From: a virus
Strand: one strand, 5' to 3'
IMG/VR virus record: IMGVR_UViG_3300017929_000012
Coordinates: 1-37,373 of that record
DNA length: 37,373 nucleotides
Shown: in pieces, positions 16,070 through 24,740 of the stretch
Layout: every line of letters begins with the position of its first letter
How positions within the stretch are numbered: the first letter of the stretch is position 1
Translations under genes and position numbers: made by a program
The notes under the pieces: generated by a model
What the model was told of the DNA's origin: nothing
Databases searched by the model: none
The model's input: only the letters and a program-made list of their open reading frames with translations

Positions 16070-17137
16070 TTATTGTTGGGCTTGCGCCCTCGCACGCCTA
16101 CGAGACTCAGCCTCTTGTTCAAGCCTTGCCTCAAGCGCGACATTCTTTGGATCGCTCAAAATCCATCTACGGTATACTTCGGACGGCATGGCATTGATTG
16201 CCGACAATCCTTTGTATAACTTTTTCTCACCACGCACCAAAACCTCATAAACAACTTCGTCATCAGAGGGTTTAATGGGCGCAGATGAATCAGAGTTTTC
16301 ACGATTGAATCCAGTAGGAATATGAGCAGTACCCGGCGTAAGATCGGGAGTCTGTTCTACCACTGGTGCTGGTACTGGTGCCGCTTGCACAACAGGCTCA
16401 ACAACAGGAACCGCTTGCACCGGTACAACAGGAACCGCCTGCACTGGACGCTCATCTTCAGGAACATCCGTATAACTCACAACCAAAACACCAGACTTTT
16501 TCAACGTGTCATAAGCCAGTTGAAAATTCTCCCTTGTTGGAGCCAAATCGTAACGCACCATCCAACTTGTAATAGCCTCAAAATTGCCATTACACTTAAC
16601 ATAATCTGGATTGGCAGCTACAAACGCATCAGACTCAATCTTGGCAAGAATACGAATATTCGTGCCCTGCACTTCTGCAAGAGTCTTTATAATCTTCTCA
16701 GGCTGCACACCAAATTTAGCAGTAACCAGTGCATCACTAGCTTCGTCAAACTTTTCAGGGTCTAGCAAATCACGAGAAATCTGTATTCTCTGCTCATCAG
16801 TAAGAGTAACCGGCTTAAATGAAATAGGTTCAGCAAACTTAGCAGACTCGGCAGGAATTTCATCAGCTTCCGCAGTTCCAAGACGATTCTGGCGCGTAAC
16901 AGAGCGCAACTTTCTAACCAAAAGCGTGTTCTGTTCCGCCAACTTATCTGCCAACTCTTCAGAAGTCCTATACTTGATAACCTGCTTTGCTCCGAGTGGT
17001 CTGCCTTCCTCATCTTTAGGCTGATAAACATACCGAAGTTCAGGAAGCTCAACTGGTGCAACAGCAACGGTCTCGGCCACTACAGGCACCTGTGATTCAC
17101 CGTCCTGTACGGCGTTATTATCTACGTTCTCTGCCAT
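16070..17137 (-). CDS. Capsid scaffolding protein
   Basis: A 355-residue acidic, low-complexity protein between portal-side and capsid genes. The N-terminal half has LRYVYQPKDEEGRPLGAKQV, IKYRTSEELADKLAEQNTLL and a long helical region (TLTDEQRIQISRDLLDPEKF). A Pro/Val/Ala-rich linker (VQAVPVVPVQAVPVV...APVPAPVVEQ, about residues 235-270) precedes a C-terminal basic helix (EARLEQEAESRRRARAQAQQ). The helical body with a charged C-terminal helix that can bind capsid subunits is typical of scaffolds. GGAGGAG precedes the ATG, which overlaps the upstream TAA (TAATG). No protease domain is fused. Assignment rests on composition and gene order. Confidence 0.75.
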   Translation of the reverse strand: MAENVDNNAVQDGESQVPVVAETVAVAPVELPELRYVYQPKDEEGRPLGAKQVIKYRTSEELADKLAEQNTLLVRKLRSVTRQNRLGTAEADEIPAESAKFAEPISFKPVTLTDEQRIQISRDLLDPEKFDEASDALVTAKFGVQPEKIIKTLAEVQGTNIRILAKIESDAFVAANPDYVKCNGNFEAITSWMVRYDLAPTRENFQLAYDTLKKSGVLVVSYTDVPEDERPVQAVPVVPVQAVPVVEPVVQAAPVPAPVVEQTPDLTPGTAHIPTGFNRENSDSSAPIKPSDDEVVYEVLVRGEKKLYKGLSAINAMPSEVYRRWILSDPKNVALEARLEQEAESRRRARAQAQQ

Positions 17138-17538
17138 TAAACTCCTCCTTCAATAAGCAGATCAAGTGATTCGTCACGTTCCACGTCATCTGGTGTACTA
17201 GGACGCTCACCAATATCCAACACGCCCTCAGTGTCGTCTGAGGGAGTATTAGACTTATGTTGTGCCATATACTCTTTATACGTCGCTATTTCAGAGTTCA
17301 CATGATTGACCAGTGACGTAAACAATTGCGCAGCTACCTTACTCATCAAAAAACGCGCAAAAAGTAAGTCTTTGTCGTTTTCTGGCGTGTTTAACAAATA
17401 AGTAGTGTAACCATCAACTACAGATTTGAAAATCTTATTGAAAACTACTTGACCGGGAGTTGTAATAGTTTGCATCAACTGTGCCCGTTCATCGTCTGTC
17501 AATGTGATTTCTGGAAAATATGCTTTCTCGTCCTGCAT
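17137..17538 (-). CDS. Hypothetical head-assembly protein, 133 residues
   Basis: MQDEKAYFPEITLTDDERAQ begins an acidic, helical protein lying between portal and scaffold genes. The central part (FNKIFKSVVDGYTTYLLNTP, NDKDLLFARFLMSKVAAQLF) is predicted helical and the C-terminus is acidic and disordered (PSDDTEGVLDIGERPSTPDD). Its TAA overlaps the scaffold ATG, so the two are probably co-translated, which suggests a linked role in procapsid assembly. No known domain is seen. Confidence 0.6.
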   Translation of the reverse strand: MQDEKAYFPEITLTDDERAQLMQTITTPGQVVFNKIFKSVVDGYTTYLLNTPENDKDLLFARFLMSKVAAQLFTSLVNHVNSEIATYKEYMAQHKSNTPSDDTEGVLDIGERPSTPDDVERDESLDLLIEGGV

Positions 17539-17566
17539 TTAACCTTTCCCTCCTCCGGTCAAATGA

Positions 17567-19699
17567 TTAGACCACTGAGGGCATCATACCCTCAAGTCCA
17601 CCCGTAGATGGAACGCCCTCAGTAGCTTCGCTCATTGAACTATCCCTGAATGAAGCTACAACAAGGTCGCGTTTAATTCTATCGTCAGCCGACTGCTGCT
17701 GTAAAGCAGACTTCTGTAAGAATTTCTGCTGATTACTCTGAGCAGTGATAGCCGCTTTAGATTGCGCTTGGGCCGCTTGGGACTTCTGTTGCCTACGTTG
17801 CAACATTTCAGGCGTAAGCGGCTTGAGAATGTCTTGCTTATTTTTCCACTCAGTCGCTTCCATCCACATACTAAAGATCGGTTTGAAATCAATGTACTCG
17901 CCGTTAATGTCAGCCAGATTTTCCTGCACACCCGGATTCTCAAGAAACTGAGTAATCAACATCATTGACTGTGCCATGGTGCGCTTTGCCGCAAGGCTTG
18001 CACCAGCAAGAATCTCATACTCAACACGACCGTCATGGAATTCCTTAAAGTTGAGTTCATAATCCTTGCCCATTTCATCGCCAAGAATATTGAAAATCTC
18101 GGCATCAGAGAGATAGCAAAAAATCAAACCATCAAGAATATACATGAATGGCAAAAACACTTGGTCTATAAAATTATCTAACGGTCCATCCAAGCGAGTC
18201 GCACTAGCATTCGCCAGAATGCCAGCACCACCAGCAGTGCGGCCCATGCCGTTTCTAGGCCCGGCTGTTGATCCTTGCACAAGTGCTTGATCGGCACCAG
18301 AGGAACTTTCTGTTGCTTTCTCGGATTCTCCTAGTGCTTGCCAAATGCCATCCGGCACCTTTGGTGTCTCAAGTAACTTGTAAACCTTCGACAAATCTCC
18401 ATCAGAAGGAGCATCTACCGTAAAAATCTTGCCGATACTTGTACGCATCATTTGCGTCGGTGCGTTTGAATCTCTCCTACGAAGATACACAGGGTTAATA
18501 CCAAATGACAGAATTTTAAGAATAGAGTTAATTGTACCTTGGTCAACTCTTTGATTCTGTCCAACAATCAACCCAAGACCCATGCCATAAAACGCCCTTG
18601 ATCTATTCCACCAATTTGCAGAAAGAAACGGAACCTTTTTGAACTCATTATCGCCCGAGTACATAACGTGCTCTCTACTCAGAACGAAAATCTTGCGTCC
18701 CTTATCCCAATACTCAAGTAACTCTTTCTTGGTTGCCAGCATATCAGGAGTAGCCTGTACATTGGCGTCTTGAGCATGGTGAACAAACCCCTTCGCTTCG
18801 GCTGCTAACTCGACTGCCAGAGGCGCTGCCGTGGAATTCTGGTTAGGTGGAAACCACCACGACATAAGACCCTTTTCGTCCATCGGGAATCTCCAACCTT
18901 TACGGTCAGGATGATCTTCCGGTAATTCAGCGAGAGCCTTACGAATTTTATCAATGTCGTAAAAATCTACATAACGCACGTCAATTACATACCGTGCGTG
19001 ACGAATGTCACCAATATAAGTTTTAGGATCAACCAGCACCTTATCCAAAGGACGCGACTCAAAAAACGGTCTCGGCACTATGCGCGTTTTTCTGATTAAC
19101 TTTGGCGGCGTATCCTTGTGAACGGTAACTTGTTCGGCAGGTGCTCCGGGAGCAGTATTACCAGTGGACGCAATAGCGGAATCTGGCTCTCTAGTTATAG
19201 TCTCTATTTCTTTATAATCAATACCCCACTTCCAAATACCTGTTCCAAACAAACCCATACACTCAAGCCCGGCGCGAACCTCAGCCTTAAAGTTGCACTC
19301 ATCGAGCAACACGGATGCAAGCGTTTTCTTGGCATCCACCACTTTCTGAGAAGTTCCCGGACGAGGGCGCGGCAGAAAAGGAGGGTCAGTATAAAAAAGA
19401 CCCTTGTACAACTGCGGCACCACGGCGTTCAAAACCTTGGCTACTGTGAATCGCTGCACATTAGGCTCAAGGATATAAGTATTTTCATATACCGTCAAAG
19501 GACGGGGCGACTGATAAAGCAAATCGGCATCACGCCAAAGCAGGTTCCACTGCTTATTCGTAATGAATGACTCTGCCCTACGGGCAGCGCCCGTAACCAA
19601 AGCTAGGTCGGCGTCAAATGTCTTTAGGACCGCACCGGGACCGTAGTCTTGGGGTGTTAATGACCGACCTTCGTTACCATCTTTTACCAAATCTGCCAT
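17567..19699 (-). CDS. Portal protein
   Basis: A 710-residue protein directly downstream of TerL, the standard place for portal. The N-terminal region has FITNKQWNLLWRDADLLYQS and NVQRFTVAKVLNAVVPQLYK; the middle has ECMGLFGTGIWKWGIDYKEI, RPFFESRPLDKVLVDP, GDIRHARYVIDVRYVDFYDI and FFSANWWNRSRAFYG-like FLSANWWNRSRAFYGMGLGL. The region LVQGSTAGPRNGMGRTAGGA precedes a helical crown-type C-terminus with Gln-rich sequence (EMLQRRQQKSQAAQAQSKAA). Portal dodecamers form the DNA entry channel at one capsid vertex and bind the terminase. The size fits large podoviral portals. Assignment is from gene order and overall pattern. Confidence 0.85.
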   Translation of the reverse strand: MADLVKDGNEGRSLTPQDYGPGAVLKTFDADLALVTGAARRAESFITNKQWNLLWRDADLLYQSPRPLTVYENTYILEPNVQRFTVAKVLNAVVPQLYKGLFYTDPPFLPRPRPGTSQKVVDAKKTLASVLLDECNFKAEVRAGLECMGLFGTGIWKWGIDYKEIETITREPDSAIASTGNTAPGAPAEQVTVHKDTPPKLIRKTRIVPRPFFESRPLDKVLVDPKTYIGDIRHARYVIDVRYVDFYDIDKIRKALAELPEDHPDRKGWRFPMDEKGLMSWWFPPNQNSTAAPLAVELAAEAKGFVHHAQDANVQATPDMLATKKELLEYWDKGRKIFVLSREHVMYSGDNEFKKVPFLSANWWNRSRAFYGMGLGLIVGQNQRVDQGTINSILKILSFGINPVYLRRRDSNAPTQMMRTSIGKIFTVDAPSDGDLSKVYKLLETPKVPDGIWQALGESEKATESSSGADQALVQGSTAGPRNGMGRTAGGAGILANASATRLDGPLDNFIDQVFLPFMYILDGLIFCYLSDAEIFNILGDEMGKDYELNFKEFHDGRVEYEILAGASLAAKRTMAQSMMLITQFLENPGVQENLADINGEYIDFKPIFSMWMEATEWKNKQDILKPLTPEMLQRRQQKSQAAQAQSKAAITAQSNQQKFLQKSALQQQSADDRIKRDLVVASFRDSSMSEATEGVPSTGGLEGMMPSVV

Positions 19700-19707
19700 T
19701 TAGCTTC

Positions 19708-22671
19708 CTACCCCATCAAATCAGCAAACGGATCAATGGATTCAGGCTCTTGCACAGCCTGTGCTTGTTCAACTTGAAAAGCCGTCCGTGGGTTATCGTC
19801 AGCCGCCATATTACTACTCAAATACGAATATTTTCCAGTACAGTAAACCAAATCCGAAAGCTCAGCCTCTCTCTGGTGGGCGGCATAATCTACGTTGGTT
19901 ACTTCTAACCTACTACCCATATCCGCATACGCGCTAAACTGACTAACCAGTAATGACAATGCATCCACTATGTCATCATGAACGTCATCGCTAGTGCCGG
20001 TAAACTGCTCCATCTCGTTATAGATTTCTTCCAACCCTTCGCAGGATTTAGAAAAATATAGTCGCTCATCCCCCAACAAACGAAGCACTGGTTTTGCTTT
20101 CAGTTGCTTTGATTTCGCCTTAGTACCTAACCCAAGCGACACGAACTCAACAGGAATGGAAATCTGTAGCTTCTGCATTTCCCGTCGCAACTCGGGACTA
20201 ATCCACTTCACGCCCACAGAGTTTTCGATACATATCCTCTTAGGCTTCCACTTCAAACCAATAGCCGCGATCACAGACGGCAACTCATACTCATTAAACC
20301 GTCCCCTGACCATATTCAAGATGTAAAACCTACCCCCATAAATCAGGGCAGTAATAATCACAGTGTAATCTGCCCATGACTTCAAAGAATACGCAGCATC
20401 TACTACCGATACAATCACTCCCTGTTGAGGAAGTTGTATCTGTGGAATTGTACGGCGCATCAAAAGTTCACGTGGAAACTTTATCTTATGCACCTGACGC
20501 GGATCATTGAGATACTTGATTGGAAAAACATCGGGGTCTTGTTCCTTCAAACCCATCAATGTATCATATGACAGAAGTTCAGGAAACCAAATAACCCAAT
20601 CACTTGCTACTGTCTCTTCCTCAATCTTACCTAGTCGTTTGGCTTCATCTGTGAGCCAAAGCGCAGCACGAAGGTGTACCTTTGCCAAAACCGCACTATC
20701 AAATTGCCCGCTGTCAATAGAACCACGTATGTTGCCTTGCAAACCATGTCTTTCTGCACTTGAAATCTCTTTGGAAATCATCTGGCCGTAATAATCGTGC
20801 TCATCATACCACGTACCAATAACATCCAGAAAACCATACGGATGCATTAGAGCTTTATTGATGCCTATTTGCCTGTTAACTTTTGCAAGTCGATCAAGGG
20901 TCAAACTGTTTTCGTTTGTAACCACGTCATCCAACTTCATCACACAGTTATGTGTAACTGCACCAACTATGCAAATTGTTTCGTCCTCTTCTATCTGAAC
21001 AGAAATAACAGAACCCACACCAACACGGTCTACACTTTCAACAATAGATGTGTCGCTTCCGTTTCTTGGGTTAGTTGGTTTTCCTTCATATAGTCCTACA
21101 TTTCCCCATACACGCAAAGTATGATTCTCTTTAACGGCCACGCTGCAAGACTGTTGCAAACCGAGTTTTTGCTTTATCATTAAAGCACCGGCAGCTATTT
21201 CATCTGATATGGTTGTCAGGCTACCACGGTCATCTCCATCACCAGACCACATCCCACGAACAAGGGCCATCAATAATTCCCTTGGAGAATTTATTAACCA
21301 TGCCGGTATATTTTTCCTGCATGGCCCAACATACATTGACCGAAAAACATCAGTAAAAACTTTTGGTGCCTTTCGTATATAAAGAACAATCCCTCTATCA
21401 CAAACCTGCTTTATTCTATAACTATCTGCTCCATATGCAACAAAAAGTTTTCCTAAATTTTCAAAAACCTCAGTTTCATCGATATTGCCTGAAAATTGAA
21501 CCTGATTATTACGAATAGAACCTTCTGCAATAAACCAACCAAACATATTATAAACAGATTCTAACTGCGGTATAGGGGATGAGGGAGATTCATTTACAAC
21601 AGGTCTCATAATTTTTGTTCCAATTACTAGATTTTCAGCATCTTCCCAACCCTGGTCTGTCAAAAACGGGTGGTCAACCGAACAAGTAACCGGGAACGCT
21701 CCAATCTTCTTAAACGTGATTGTTACTCTATCTGATAATCTTTCTTTTAATGCAACAACCCTCCTGTACCTTCCTTTATGAGTAAGAACTTTGTCTCCAA
21801 TTTGAAAGTTCTTAACTTGCTTTACACCATCCTCGGTATAGACCCAAGTATCTGGAGAAAGACAATAGTGCGCACCAGACAAAGCTTGTTCAATAGATGC
21901 CGACCGTACTGACGGTTCCCTTATCTCACCAGCAGCAGCGGTTTGAAACTCTGTTTGAATACCTTCACCGGGAGGAATACAGTGTTCAGGAAACAAAACT
22001 TGAAAAATACTGGTCTCTTTATCTCCCGTAACGCGGTCCAAAACCTTACATGGCCTATAAATAGGCTTTTTTGTGGTTTCGTCTATGCTCCCGCTATCTT
22101 CCATCATAAAGTGCGCTCTAAGCTCCGAAATAAAATCAGTAGCGAGCTTGAACACTCCGGTCATAATGGCTATAGTTATCTCTGGATAGCAAACAATCCA
22201 CTGTACACAATCAGCAATGTCAATAGAACTCTTAAATCCACCACGAGGAACCAAAAGCAAGCGACTTTTCAGGTCACCGTAACCATCTGCAAACGCACGA
22301 AACGTAGGAAGAGTGGGGTCTTTCTGCACAAAAAAACTATTGCATATATACTCATGTGCGCCTAACGTAACCTGACCGTATATAACCAACAACTTGCACA
22401 TGAAATATAAATTAGTCTGCGCCAAAAAGCGCAGTCTCATCATTTCCCCGGTCGCATTAACCTGTTCCGCATGGTCACCAGATTCAGAAAGAAATTTATG
22501 CCAACTATCAAAAACTGCACACTGTTGTTCGTCTGATAACCTCTGGAAACTACGAACAGAAAGCTGCATGAATTCGCCGTCAGGTTCATTATCGTCATGA
22601 AGCCGATAATACTGATAGTGTTCATTCGCACGACACTCTGCCGCTACCCGCCTAAGCTCCTCCAAGTTCAT
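19708..22671 (-). CDS. terL: Terminase large subunit with in-frame intein
   Basis: The 987-residue precursor contains a 306-residue intein (residues 270-575), leaving a 681-residue terminase. The ATPase domain has a variant Walker A LLVPRGGFKSS (about 139-149), ATP-coupling region downstream, and Walker B CVMKLDDVV (576-584), which begins at the intein's C-extein junction. The RNase H-like nuclease shows VVDAAYS...ADYTV (D758), RICIENSVGVKW (E816) and HDDIVDALSL (D899/D900). Terminase cuts concatemers and drives DNA through the portal, encoded 9 nt downstream. AGGA lies 8 nt before the ATG at 22671. The C-terminus ends EPESIDPFADLMG. No small terminase subunit was recognised nearby. Confidence 0.95.
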   Translation of the reverse strand: MNLEELRRVAAECRANEHYQYYRLHDDNEPDGEFMQLSVRSFQRLSDEQQCAVFDSWHKFLSESGDHAEQVNATGEMMRLRFLAQTNLYFMCKLLVIYGQVTLGAHEYICNSFFVQKDPTLPTFRAFADGYGDLKSRLLLVPRGGFKSSIDIADCVQWIVCYPEITIAIMTGVFKLATDFISELRAHFMMEDSGSIDETTKKPIYRPCKVLDRVTGDKETSIFQVLFPEHCIPPGEGIQTEFQTAAAGEIREPSVRSASIEQALSGAHYCLSPDTWVYTEDGVKQVKNFQIGDKVLTHKGRYRRVVALKERLSDRVTITFKKIGAFPVTCSVDHPFLTDQGWEDAENLVIGTKIMRPVVNESPSSPIPQLESVYNMFGWFIAEGSIRNNQVQFSGNIDETEVFENLGKLFVAYGADSYRIKQVCDRGIVLYIRKAPKVFTDVFRSMYVGPCRKNIPAWLINSPRELLMALVRGMWSGDGDDRGSLTTISDEIAAGALMIKQKLGLQQSCSVAVKENHTLRVWGNVGLYEGKPTNPRNGSDTSIVESVDRVGVGSVISVQIEEDETICIVGAVTHNCVMKLDDVVTNENSLTLDRLAKVNRQIGINKALMHPYGFLDVIGTWYDEHDYYGQMISKEISSAERHGLQGNIRGSIDSGQFDSAVLAKVHLRAALWLTDEAKRLGKIEEETVASDWVIWFPELLSYDTLMGLKEQDPDVFPIKYLNDPRQVHKIKFPRELLMRRTIPQIQLPQQGVIVSVVDAAYSLKSWADYTVIITALIYGGRFYILNMVRGRFNEYELPSVIAAIGLKWKPKRICIENSVGVKWISPELRREMQKLQISIPVEFVSLGLGTKAKSKQLKAKPVLRLLGDERLYFSKSCEGLEEIYNEMEQFTGTSDDVHDDIVDALSLLVSQFSAYADMGSRLEVTNVDYAAHQREAELSDLVYCTGKYSYLSSNMAADDNPRTAFQVEQAQAVQEPESIDPFADLMG
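20947..21864 (-). mobile_element. Intein with LAGLIDADG homing endonuclease inside TerL
   Basis: Codons 270-575 of the precursor. The splice junctions are GAHY/C at the N side and HN/C at the C side. Hint blocks are visible: block A CLSPDTWVYTEDGVKQVKNF, block B PVTCSVDHPFLT (here S-V-D-H replaces the usual TxxH), and C-terminal blocks VISVQIEEDETICIV then GAVTHN followed by Cys+1. The two LAGLIDADG-type helices are GWFIAEGS (378-385) and LVRGMWSGDG (470-479), each with its acidic residue (E383, D478), so the endonuclease looks intact. Cys1, His-Asn and Cys+1 are all present, so splicing should be active. Insertion occurs seconds before Walker B, a conserved site. Confidence 0.95.
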
Positions 22672-22686
22672 GGTTTTTCCTATCAG

Positions 22687-22890
22687 TTACCCGCCGTGAT
22701 GCCAACCTTTCATGTTTTTTGCCAAAACCGCCATCGATTTTACATGCGGATTAGAACTATTGGTAGCTGCTTCTAGTTTATCTTCAGGAATTTTCTCCCC
22801 TTCAGGAACATGCAGCGCCTTATGAAGGCCGCCCTTCGCTAAGTGCATAACCACGCGGTGCTTACTAAGTTTTACTGTCTCTTCTGCCAT
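22687..22890 (-). CDS. Small basic/helical protein upstream of terL
   Basis: I choose ATG 22890 (GGGAG 6 nt upstream), giving a 67-residue protein MAEETVKLSKHRVVMHLAKG. A longer reading would only run antiparallel to the Pro/Ala-rich end of the upstream gene in another frame. The sequence HVPEGEKIPEDKLEAATNSS and PHVKSMAVLAKNMKGWHHGG is helical and basic. It begins 2 nt from the upstream stop and ends 15 nt before terL. Its size and place are compatible with an unusual small packaging or DNA-binding factor, but no motif supports that. Confidence 0.55.
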   Translation of the reverse strand: MAEETVKLSKHRVVMHLAKGGLHKALHVPEGEKIPEDKLEAATNSSNPHVKSMAVLAKNMKGWHHGG

Positions 22891-22891
22891 T

Positions 22892-23635
22892 TTATGCTCC
22901 CATAGTAGGTCCAGCAGCAGGACTAGCAGCAGGACTAGGACCAGCCATTGCAGCCGGTGATGCAGCAGCTTCAATAGCCGCATTCGGTGACGCGCCGGGC
23001 TGATAATTTTCCGGGGTACCAGCCTCAGCCTCGGCTTCTCCGGGATTCGGAGTACCGGCATGAGTCAACATGTGATGAACCATACCATCATCATCGGCAG
23101 CATAATGATGCTCCACCGGATGATGATCGGGATGTGTATGATGATGCTCAAAGTGATGCCCACCACCCTGTATTTTATGATGGACGATATGGCTAATCTT
23201 TTTGGGCGGCTTCTCACCAGTCTTGCCGGCAAGGCCATCCTTGGCATTTCCTGACCAATCTTTTGCCATTTTGTTTTTTGCCTCTCTGAATTTACCTGCG
23301 TCCGCTGTGTTCAACACAGCCTCACCCTTTTTAAGAACAGCGGGGCCAGTCTCAGGAACGTAGTCGGTACCTTTGTGATACTTTTTAGGAGCCGGTGTAG
23401 TTTTCTTTACGGGTTGCACCGGTTGTGACGAACCAGAAGAATCTTGGTCGGTCTTTACGCCAAATGATTTATTAGCTTCGCGCACCTGTTGATCATGCCA
23501 AGATGTGTCTACAGGCTTTTTTCCAGTCCAAGAATCTGGTATAATTTTATCTACCGTGTCAATGACTGTTTTCACAGGCTTTATGAGTGTGTCTTTTAAA
23601 GTATTAGACAAGCTATCTGCGGGACCATTAGCCAT
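22892..23635 (-). CDS. His-rich, low-complexity protein (unknown)
   Basis: ATG 23635 gives 247 residues and an ATGGCTAA overlap with the upstream gene; a GTG 30 nt earlier is the alternative. The N-terminus is helical (MANGPADSLSNTLKDTLIKP). The middle has KYHKGTDYVPETGPAVLKKG EAV-like sequence, a short motif (P-x-TGPAVLKKGEAV) seen in many phage proteins near Gly-rich regions. Residues about 165-205 are extremely His-rich (HHKIQGGGHHFEHHHTHPDH, HPVEHHY), followed by an Ala/Pro/Ser-rich C-terminus. The His cluster could bind metal. The low-complexity tail explains spurious open frames on the other strand. Function unknown; late-gene position suggests a virion or assembly role. Confidence 0.6.
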   Translation of the reverse strand: MANGPADSLSNTLKDTLIKPVKTVIDTVDKIIPDSWTGKKPVDTSWHDQQVREANKSFGVKTDQDSSGSSQPVQPVKKTTPAPKKYHKGTDYVPETGPAVLKKGEAVLNTADAGKFREAKNKMAKDWSGNAKDGLAGKTGEKPPKKISHIVHHKIQGGGHHFEHHHTHPDHHPVEHHYAADDDGMVHHMLTHAGTPNPGEAEAEAGTPENYQPGASPNAAIEAAASPAAMAGPSPAASPAAGPTMGA

Positions 23636-24161
23636 TTTGTTCCACCAATCCTGTTGGGCCGCCACTTCCCCTTATCCAACAATTAAGTGTTCCCCAATGT
23701 TGTTTAGCCCATGTGTGTACCCCAATGTCGGGGTCATAATTCCGATAAAGCCCGTGGAAAATTCTCTGAGCTTGTACAAAGTTGTATGGCAACTCGCCAA
23801 TACTCCTCAAGTAAAGCATCGCCATCGTAGGCCCGCGTGAACGCCCGGCGTTACACGCAACCAAAATTCTACGTCCCTCTGCTAACTGTGCATCGATAAA
23901 CCGCAATCCCTTTTTTATCATTTCTTCTGGAATATAATTAGGATCATCGTTGTCAATATAGTTAAGAGCCATCCTGTGACCACGCACAGCCGCCAAATAC
24001 TCTGGTCCCTTTGGTGCGCCACGTGTAGTGTATCCCACTGTCTCTTTATGGCTTCCGGGACCATCCTTACAGCATCTAAGAAATGAAAAATCCGACCTAC
24101 CCTTTAACTTGTTGTAGTCAGTGTCGCCGCCTACCCACAGCTTATTGATTACTTCTTCCAT
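23628..24161 (-). CDS. Dual-specificity-type protein phosphatase
   Basis: A protein of about 177 residues from ATG 24161 (GAGG 6 nt upstream; ATG 24164 is the alternative). The cysteine-phosphatase signature CX5R is present as VACNAGRSRGPTMAM (Cys about residue 103, Arg about 109), preceded by a strand RRILVA in place of the usual HC. EVINKLWVGGDTDYNKLKGR at the N-terminus matches the opening strand of DSP folds, and NYIDNDDPNYIPEEMIKKGL would hold the general-acid aspartate region. These enzymes remove phosphate from phosphotyrosine/serine or other phosphorylated molecules. Why a phage late operon carries one is unclear; modifying host signalling or a structural partner is possible. Confidence 0.75.
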   Translation of the reverse strand: MEEVINKLWVGGDTDYNKLKGRSDFSFLRCCKDGPGSHKETVGYTTRGAPKGPEYLAAVRGHRMALNYIDNDDPNYIPEEMIKKGLRFIDAQLAEGRRILVACNAGRSRGPTMAMLYLRSIGELPYNFVQAQRIFHGLYRNYDPDIGVHTWAKQHWGTLNCWIRGSGGPTGLVEQNG

Positions 24162-24315
24162 CATGTGCCTCGGCAAGAAGCTTCTCTATATCATGGGTTC
24201 CATACTTTGCCACAAATGCCTTTGCATCCAAAAATGCATAATCCCAACGAAGCTGGTCGATACGCGCCCCATCGGAAACAGCAATCTTAAACGATCGATG
24301 TGTGTAATACTTCAT
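24142..24315 (-). CDS. Small hypothetical protein, 57 residues
   Basis: ATG 24315 follows GGAGGAG by 3 nt, giving MKYYTHRSFKIAVSDGARID. A TTG 12 nt earlier lies inside the Shine-Dalgarno region and is unlikely. The protein is alpha/beta-like with LRWDYAFLDAKAFVAKYGTH and a charged helical end. It overlaps the start of the phosphatase gene by 20 nt, implying coupled translation. No known family. Confidence 0.5.
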   Translation of the reverse strand: MKYYTHRSFKIAVSDGARIDQLRWDYAFLDAKAFVAKYGTHDIEKLLAEAHDGRSNQ

Positions 24316-24335
24316 CTTCTCCTCCAAGATAAATA

Positions 24336-24740
24336 TTAGCGAACTACATTAAACTCTCCACTAATACCACGCGGCAAAACAGCACCAGAAGTAGCCGTAC
24401 CCCTTGACGCCTCATTTCCCGTGCTTCCACACGTAACCGTATATGGCGGCATAATCGGGTCACCAATATACGGAAATGGAAATGGAAATGGCTGATAAGG
24501 CGGAACTGTTGGCGCTGGAATAATAACCGGATGTGGATAAATTGGCGGTGGAACCGGCTGACCACAGTGTTTGCAGCGACCGCAATACGGACAAACGTGT
24601 TCAGGTTGGTTAACCTGAATCACTTGCCCTGTTTGCAAACCACCTGTGGTCGTACCACTCGTTTGACTGTTTGTTGCACGAGCCATAGCCGCCTTGGCTT
24701 CGTCAATGTTTTTCTTCTTTTGTGACATTCGTGTGCTCAT
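24336..24740 (-). CDS. Pro-rich protein with CxxCxxCxxC zinc motif
   Basis: A 134-residue protein. The N-terminus is helical and basic (MSTRMSQKKKNIDEAKAAMA). Residues about 49-62 hold HVCPYCGRCKHCGQPV, four Cys in C-x2-C-x2-C-x2-C spacing, a compact Zn site. After that a Pro/aromatic-rich segment (PPIYPHPVIIPAPTVPPYQP, FPFPFPYIGDPIMPPYTVTC) is probably extended. GGAGGG precedes the ATG at 24740 and overlaps the upstream gene end. It may be a virion or adaptor protein; no function is known to me. Confidence 0.6.
   Translation of the reverse strand: MSTRMSQKKKNIDEAKAAMARATNSQTSGTTTGGLQTGQVIQVNQPEHVCPYCGRCKHCGQPVPPPIYPHPVIIPAPTVPPYQPFPFPFPYIGDPIMPPYTVTCGSTGNEASRGTATSGAVLPRGISGEFNVVR

Noticed and set aside
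22687-23061. 124-residue reading of the gene upstream of terL, with a Leu-rich 'membrane' segment
   Set aside because: The extension runs over the Ala/Pro-rich end of the upstream gene in another frame; a good Shine-Dalgarno points to ATG 22890, and the apparent membrane segment is an artefact.
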